This document shows positions 6,277-9,962 of a stretch of 9,962 nt of DNA, piece after piece. Below the pieces are notes generated by a model that searched no databases, was not told where the DNA came from, and saw nothing but the letters and a program-made list of their open reading frames with translations. Each line of letters opens with the position of its first letter. Position 1 is the stretch's first letter. The stretch is from Thermoplasmata archaeon (GTDB lineage Archaea; Thermoplasmatota; Thermoplasmata; Lutacidiplasmatales; UBA184). The stretch spans positions 1 through 9,962 of the forward strand of contig JASHQF010000065.1 of the NCBI GenBank assembly GCA_030037695.1, read 5' to 3'. The translations under genes were made by a program, and so were the position numbers.

Positions 6277-6305
6277 GGTCCCCGCCGGGTCGCCCGGAGG
6301 GGACC
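6277..6305. terminator. Strong GC hairpin after the five-module gene
   Basis: Arms ggtcccc (6277-6283) and ggggacc (6299-6305) enclose a second stem ccggg/cccgg (6285-6289 and 6293-6297) with a 3-nt tcg loop; one G-A mismatch separates the two stems. It begins 11 nt after the stop at 6265 and ends 27 nt before the stop of the convergent gene (6333). A 10-nt palindrome, ccgacgtcgg (6305-6314), abuts it. It could serve 3' ends of both convergent genes. There is no T-run on either side. Confidence 0.5.
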
Positions 6306-6332
6306 CGACGTCGGATCGGTCCGTCTCCGAGG

Positions 6333-6566
6333 CTACGGGCCCCGCCGCCCGGCCCGAGTCCGGCGGGCGAGACCGGCAAGGAGGAGGGCGATCCCGGACC
6401 CGGCGAGGGCCAAGACTTCCGCGCCCTCGACCCACGGGCCGAGGGATCCCGCGGGCACGAGGGCCACGAGCAGGACCGCTGCGGTCACGCACGAGGATCC
6501 CAGGGTGACGAACAGTTCCCACGGGAACGGGCCCCAGCGACCCCCGAGCAGTCCGAACCGGAGCAT
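6333..6566 (-). CDS. Small two-helix membrane protein, hypothetical
   Basis: A 77-residue protein read from ATG 6566. Two hydrophobic segments lie at about residues 18-40 and 49-66, with an Arg-rich C-terminal tail (residues 68-75) that is probably cytoplasmic. Almost every codon ends in G or C, as in the neighbours, which supports real coding despite the short length. It is convergent with the five-module gene and divergent from the 132-residue gene at 6659. A CTAAAG 30-35 nt upstream could be its promoter. I recognise no family. A role linked to the secreted protein is possible only by proximity. Confidence 0.6.
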   Translation of the reverse strand: MLRFGLLGGRWGPFPWELFVTLGSSCVTAAVLLVALVPAGSLGPWVEGAEVLALAGSGIALLLAGLARRTRAGRRGP

Positions 6567-6592
6567 CGATCGGCATCTAGGGCGTCGCGAGG

Positions 6593-6604
6593 GCCCTTTA
6601 GGGC
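6593..6604. promoter_or_regulatory. Small dyad with AT core between divergent genes
   Basis: gccct-tt-agggc forms a 5-bp dyad in the 92-nt gap between ATG 6566 (minus) and ATG 6659 (plus). The core CTAAAG on the minus strand lies 30-35 nt before ATG 6566. For the plus-strand gene a better-spaced but weaker candidate is CTTGAT at 6629-6634, 25-30 nt before ATG 6659. Confidence 0.3.
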
Positions 6605-6658
6605 GACCGCTCCACCCGCGCTGGGAACCTTGATGGCGCTCCCGGCGTGCGGTCCGGC

Positions 6659-7057
6659 ATGGCGGAACGCGCGACCCCGATCTTCGACGAGTGGCTCCGC
6701 GCCGAGCTCCCCGTCGCCAGCAAAGGCTGGGGAGCGATCCTGATCGACCAGACCCTTGCCCTTCCGACTCTCAGCGGCACCTGCGCCCTCGAGGTGGAGT
6801 TCGTGCGCCCCGGTCGCCTGGTGCAGTTCGAGGCGCCCGGCGAGGCGACGCTGGACAAACTGCTCCGACGATTGCTCGACGTGCTCGAGGGAACCGTGCT
6901 CCGGACGGACCGTATGCTGCGCTCGGACGGAGAGCTTGCCTCGGTGGAGGCCCGGCTCCGGATTGCGAAGCCCGGAGAGCGAACCGGCATCCACCTCGTT
7001 CTCCGGGAGCTTGCGCCCTCGGCCCGGGGGGACGGGCCCCGCTCCGAGGTTCCCTGA
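6659..7057 (+). CDS. Hypothetical soluble protein of 132 residues
   Basis: I do not recognise this family. The sequence alternates strand-like stretches (GWGAILIDQTLAL, CALEVEFVRPGRLVQF, SVEARLRIAKP, GIHLVLREL) with an amphipathic helix at about residues 60-77, so a small alpha/beta domain is likely. The C-terminal 13 residues are polar and disordered in appearance. No signal peptide, membrane helix, metal ligands or nucleotide-binding motif is seen. Codon third positions match the neighbours, while the opposing minus-strand frame is Ser/Arg-rich and implausible. ATG 6659 is chosen; an in-frame GTG 12 nt upstream is possible. The acetyltransferase follows 117 nt downstream in the same direction. 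Confidence 0.7.
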   Translation: MAERATPIFDEWLRAELPVASKGWGAILIDQTLALPTLSGTCALEVEFVRPGRLVQFEAPGEATLDKLLRRLLDVLEGTVLRTDRMLRSDGELASVEARLRIAKPGERTGIHLVLRELAPSARGDGPRSEVP

Positions 7058-7174
7058 GCGGCCGGCCAAAGGGTCGGGAGCGTAGCGCTGACGCCGGAAC
7101 GTCCCGCGGGGGCGCGCGACCCTGCTTCGGAGCCCCGCTCCCCAGCTCCGGACCGGGTCGCTCCGGGGGGACCG

Positions 7175-7849
7175 ATGAACTTCCGACGGCCGCTCGTGCT
7201 GGACGGACGGTTCGTTCGGCTCGTGCCGCTCGAGCGGGCCCTCGTCCCCGCCCTCGCCCGGGCCGGGGCGAGCCCCGAGATCTGGCGGTACTTTCGGTGG
7301 GGGGACCTAGGAACCCCCGAGCGCATGGCCACGCATGTCGACTGGTGGCTCGCCGCGGAGGGCCGCGGGGAGGCGCTCCAGTTCGCGACGCTGGAGAAGC
7401 CCGAGCTCGTGCCGATCGGCGGGACCGGGTACCTCGATATCCGCCGTGAGGACCGGGGCGTGGAGGTCGGCAACACGTGGCTCGCGCCGAGCCGCTGGAG
7501 ATCGCCGGTCAACTCGGAGACCAAGCTCCTGCTCCTGCACCACGCCTTCGAGGTCGAGGGGTGCGAGCGCGTCCAGCTCAAGACCGACGAGCGGAACCTC
7601 CGTTCCCAGCGCGCGATCGAGCGGATCGGCGCCCGGCGCGAGGGGATCCTCCGGCGTCACCTGATCACGGCGGACGGCACGTTGCGTTCGTCCGTGTACT
7701 ACAGCGTCCTCCGGGAGGAATGGCCCGAGGTCCGGGAGAGATTGCGCCGGTTCCTGGAGCGGCCCTGGGCTCCGGCAGCGCCCGCCTCCGGCCCCTTCGG
7801 CTCCGAGACTCCTCCGAGCGACGCACGGAGCCCGACCGCTTCCGGGTAA
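7175..7849 (+). CDS. GNAT N-acetyltransferase, RimJ/RimL type
   Basis: A 224-residue protein that should transfer an acetyl group from acetyl-CoA to an amine, in this subfamily often a protein N-terminus. Family marks: the opening LDGRFVRLVPLE (residues 9-20), the central strand QFATLEKPELVPIGGTGYLD (69-88), VEVGNTWLAPSRWRSPVNSE (96-115) where the acetyl-CoA-binding turn lies, the helix LLLLHHAFE (118-126), VQLKTDERNLRSQRAIERIG (133-152) and GILRRHL (157-163) followed by VYYSVLREEWP (174-184). Residues after about 198 are a Pro/Ser/Ala tail outside the domain. ATG 7175 is the only start codon between the previous in-frame stop (7057) and the domain. A GGGGGGA lies just upstream as a poor ribosome site. 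The acceptor cannot be told from sequence; other amines or antibiotics are alternatives. Confidence 0.9.
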   Translation: MNFRRPLVLDGRFVRLVPLERALVPALARAGASPEIWRYFRWGDLGTPERMATHVDWWLAAEGRGEALQFATLEKPELVPIGGTGYLDIRREDRGVEVGNTWLAPSRWRSPVNSETKLLLLHHAFEVEGCERVQLKTDERNLRSQRAIERIGARREGILRRHLITADGTLRSSVYYSVLREEWPEVRERLRRFLERPWAPAAPASGPFGSETPPSDARSPTASG

Positions 7850-7856
7850 ACGCTTT
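7845..7856 (+). promoter_or_regulatory. Possible promoter of the ABC transporter operon
   Basis: An AT island (GGTAAACGCTTT) overlaps the stop codon of the acetyltransferase gene. If it acts as a TATA box, transcription would begin around 7872-7880, giving the ATPase gene at 7975 a leader of about 95-100 nt. It is the only AT island in the 125-nt gap. Confidence 0.25.
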
Positions 7857-7974
7857 CCCCACCGTGGACTCCGATCGGTCGGCCCATGCAGGGGCAAGTT
7901 CGTTGGCTGCGCGAACGCGTCCGGCGACGACGGGGGAACGCCCTCCCCCAGCCGCGGGCTTCCCGGGGGTCCCG

Positions 7975-8655
7975 GTGACCCCCGAGCCGGTCGTGGTCGG
8001 CCGCGACGTCTGGAAGACCTACGGGGCCGGAGAGACCGCGGTCGCCGCGCTGCGCGGTATCGACCTCACGATCGCGCGGGGCGAGATCGTCGCGGTGATG
8101 GGGCCGTCGGGCTGCGGGAAGACCACGTTCCTGAACTGCCTGAGCGGCCTAGACGACATCTCGCGGGGCGAGGTGCTCGTCGAGGGGACGAACATCCACC
8201 GGATGTCGGACGCGGCGAAGAGCGAGTACCGCGCCCGACGCACCGGGTTCGTCTTCCAGTCGTACAACCTCCTGCCGATCCTCTCGGCCGAGGAGAACGT
8301 CGAGATGCCGCTCCTGATCGCGGGACGGGCCGCCGGCGAGGCGCGGGCCGCCGCCCGCGAGATGCTGACGCAGATGGGGCTCGGCGACCGCCTCGGGCAC
8401 CGGCCGGCCGAGCTCTCCGGCGGCCAACAGCAGCGGGTCTCCCTCGCCCGGGCCCTCGTCGCCCGCCCCGCGATCGTCTGGGCCGACGAGCCGACGGGCA
8501 ACCTTGACGCCGAGGGCTCGAAGGAGGTCACCGACCTCCTCCGGGAGCTCAACCGCCGGTTCCGGCAGACGATGGTCGTCGTGACGCACGACGCCGACGT
8601 TGCCCGGGCGTGCGATCGCACGCTCCGGATGCGGGACGGCCAGTTCCTCCCCTAG
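7975..8655 (+). CDS. ABC transporter ATPase, LolD/MacB/FtsE type
   Basis: A 226-residue ATPase that powers the adjacent FtsX/MacB-type permease. All motifs are present: Walker A GPSGCGKTT (43-51), Q-loop Gln95 in FVFQSYNLLP, signature LSGGQQQR (147-154), Walker B IVWADEPTGNLD (167-178) with catalytic Glu172, and H-loop His205 in VVTHD. The FQSYNLLP, DEPTGNLD and THD contexts are typical of the LolD/MacB export subfamily rather than importers. GTG 7975 is chosen because the family normally starts about ten residues before the VWKTYG strand and a GGGGGT lies upstream. An in-frame GTG at 7864 would add 37 low-complexity residues. The permease gene follows after 12 nt, so the two form an operon. 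The substrate is unknown; archaeal relatives lack the lipoprotein context of LolCDE. Confidence 0.93.
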   Translation: MTPEPVVVGRDVWKTYGAGETAVAALRGIDLTIARGEIVAVMGPSGCGKTTFLNCLSGLDDISRGEVLVEGTNIHRMSDAAKSEYRARRTGFVFQSYNLLPILSAEENVEMPLLIAGRAAGEARAAAREMLTQMGLGDRLGHRPAELSGGQQQRVSLARALVARPAIVWADEPTGNLDAEGSKEVTDLLRELNRRFRQTMVVVTHDADVARACDRTLRMRDGQFLP

Positions 8656-8659
8656 GGAG
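8655..8659 (+). promoter_or_regulatory. Shine-Dalgarno site of the permease gene
   Basis: GGGAG starts on the last base of the ATPase stop codon and ends 8 nt before ATG 8668. It is the clearest ribosome-binding sequence in the window and fits an internal operon gene, in contrast to the leaderless-looking first genes. Confidence 0.55.
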
Positions 8660-8667
8660 CGCGCCGG

Positions 8668-9962
8668 ATGGTCAACCCGGTCGTCGGCGGCGCGGTCCTC
8701 CTTCTCGGGGCGATCGCCGTGGTCACGCTCGGGCTGGCGTTCGGCCACCGCCTATCGTTCCGGATCGCGATGCGCAACGTCCGCCGCGGGCGCGGGCGCA
8801 CGGTCCTCCTGATCGCCGGTCTCGTGGTGGCGACGACGATCATCTCGGGGAGCCTCGTCGTCGGCGACACGATCCAGACGCTCAGCTTCCACTACACCTA
8901 CCTCGGAGCGGGCTATGTCGACGAGGCGATCGTGGGCACCTCGACCTCGGGCGGGGCCGCGTTCTATCCGTACTCGGTCTACAACGCTACGATCGCGGCG
9001 GCGGCCGGCGACCGCTCGATCGTCGGGATCGCCCCCGAGATCGTCGCGCCCGGGGCCGCCTACGACCCGAGGACCGGCGTTCCCGAGACGAACCTCAACC
9101 TGGTCGGGGTGAACGGGAACCAGAGCGCGGCCCTCGGGACGTTCGTCGCCGACAACGGGACCACGCTTGCCGGCCCGGCCTCGGGCGGCGTCCTCCTCGA
9201 TCAGCAGACGGCGACCGCGCTCGGCGCGGAGGTCGGCGACACGGTAATCGTCGTCGGGGTCGCCAGTATGGACCTCACCGTCCAGGCGATCGTCCAGGAG
9301 AACGTCCGCGGGGCGTTCATCACCGCGGGCCTCACCCCGGGCGACCTGTTCGTCACCCTCGCGGTCGCCCAGCAGCTCGAGAACGTCTCGGGGGAGATCA
9401 ACTACGTCGCGGTCACCAACGCGGGTTCCCAGGCGGGGGGCGCGACCTCCTCGTCGCAGGTCGCGAACTACCTCAACGCGAGCCTCGCGTCGGTGCTCGG
9501 GGCGAGCCACCTGGCCGTGACCACTCCGCTCGCCTCGGCGCTGAAGTCCGAGGCGATGAGCAGCCAGAACTTCGAGACGCTGTTCCTCGTGCTGGGCCTG
9601 TTCTCGATCCTCGCCGGGGCGATGCTGATCGTCGGGATCTTCGTGATGCTCGCGGAGGAGCGCAAGGGGGAGATGGGGATGCTCCGCGCCGTCGGGATGC
9701 GCCGTCGCGACCTCGTCTATGCCTACTTCTTCGAGGGGGTCGCCTACTCGGCCGGGAGCGCCCTCATCGGCACCTTCCTGGGCGCCGGGGTCGGCTTCGT
9801 CCTCATTTCGCTGACGGGGACGATCCTGCACGGCGAAGGGATCCCCGAGAGCGCGATCCTTGCCTCGTTCACCGTCACGTCCGAGAGCCTGATCCTCGCC
9901 TACGTGGTGGGGTTCGTCCTCACCCTGGTCACGGTCGCGGTGGCCTGCCGCCGGGCGAGCCG
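8668..9962 (+). CDS. FtsX/MacB-type ABC permease, 3' end outside window
   Basis: Residues 1-431 are visible and the frame stays open to the edge. Helix 1 (residues about 4-26) precedes the usual family start, RIAMRNVRRGRGRTVLLIAG (residues 32-51), whose helix 2 spans about 45-66. A large extracytoplasmic MacB-like region follows (about 67-300), rich in GDT/V and beta strands. Then comes the FtsX domain: a helix at about 304-327, a cytoplasmic turn with ERKGEMGMLRAVGMRRRDLV (331-350, the motif that contacts the ATPase), a long helical region to about 377 and another helix from about 408 to the edge. The order matches MacB/LolC-like permeases, which move substrates by mechanotransmission without transport through the membrane. 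The extra first helix is unlike classic MacB. More helices, possibly a second FtsX domain, should lie beyond the window. Confidence 0.92.
   Translation, partial: MVNPVVGGAVLLLGAIAVVTLGLAFGHRLSFRIAMRNVRRGRGRTVLLIAGLVVATTIISGSLVVGDTIQTLSFHYTYLGAGYVDEAIVGTSTSGGAAFYPYSVYNATIAAAAGDRSIVGIAPEIVAPGAAYDPRTGVPETNLNLVGVNGNQSAALGTFVADNGTTLAGPASGGVLLDQQTATALGAEVGDTVIVVGVASMDLTVQAIVQENVRGAFITAGLTPGDLFVTLAVAQQLENVSGEINYVAVTNAGSQAGGATSSSQVANYLNASLASVLGASHLAVTTPLASALKSEAMSSQNFETLFLVLGLFSILAGAMLIVGIFVMLAEERKGEMGMLRAVGMRRRDLVYAYFFEGVAYSAGSALIGTFLGAGVGFVLISLTGTILHGEGIPESAILASFTVTSESLILAYVVGFVLTLVTVAVACRRAS

Noticed and set aside
6598..7581. A 327-codon minus-strand frame across the 132-residue gene and the acetyltransferase
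   Set aside because: Ser/Arg-rich composition and full overlap with a recognised GNAT enzyme on the other strand.
7477..7974. Long N-terminal extension of the ABC ATPase frame
   Set aside because: It overlaps the acetyltransferase gene out of frame and has no family similarity; the ATPase family starts near GTG 7975.
8752..9831. A 359-codon minus-strand frame opposite the permease
   Set aside because: The product is rich in Arg, Asp, Glu and His without structure, whereas the plus strand encodes an FtsX-type permease.
1..9962. Mobile element, phage, RNA gene or defence system
   Set aside because: No transposase, integrase, toxin-antitoxin pair, nuclease, tRNA-like fold or rRNA segment was recognised on either strand.

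Overview
This is a GC-rich window (roughly 70% by eye) that reads best as archaeal, probably a high-GC member of the Thermoplasmatota. The evidence is a secreted protein built from FxETGLPxGTxWSV modules, a repeat I associate mainly with Thermoplasmata; short AT islands 23-38 nt upstream of most start codons, where an archaeal TATA box would lie if transcripts are leaderless or nearly so; frequent GTG starts; and few Shine-Dalgarno sequences except inside an operon. The taxonomic call is an inference from these features, not from a marker gene.

Left part (1-3838), all on the minus strand. The first 19 codons of a zinc-ribbon protein run off the left edge (58 to 1). Upstream of it lie a four-helix membrane protein of unknown function (908-177), a soluble class III adenylate cyclase fused to a TolB-like domain and a TPR superhelix (2982-940), and a zinc-ribbon plus LURP-one/tubby-like protein (3838-3059). 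The three complete genes are in series with gaps of 31 and 76 nt. They may be read together or from their own weak promoters.

Middle part (3839-6566). A 204-nt divergent promoter region separates the LURP-one gene from a TMEM175-type potassium channel gene (4043-4702). Next comes a secreted protein with five modules and many N-glycosylation sequons (4784-6265). A strong GC hairpin follows its stop codon, and a convergent gene for a small two-helix membrane protein (6566-6333) lies beyond it.

Right part (6567-9962), all on the plus strand. It holds an unrecognised 132-residue soluble protein (6659-7057), a RimJ/RimL-type GNAT acetyltransferase (7175-7849), and an operon of a LolD/MacB-type ABC ATPase (7975-8655) with its FtsX/MacB-type permease (8668 onward, cut by the window end).

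The window looks like chromosomal housekeeping and accessory cell-envelope genes rather than a mobile element. No tRNA, rRNA, CRISPR array, transposase or integrase was seen. No gene-free stretch exceeds about 205 nt. The most interesting items are the complete cyclase-TolB-TPR signalling protein in an apparently archaeal setting, the five-module glycoprotein with no visible anchor, and GC-rich stem-loops placed just after stop codons. I found no convincing evidence of an entirely new multi-gene system.
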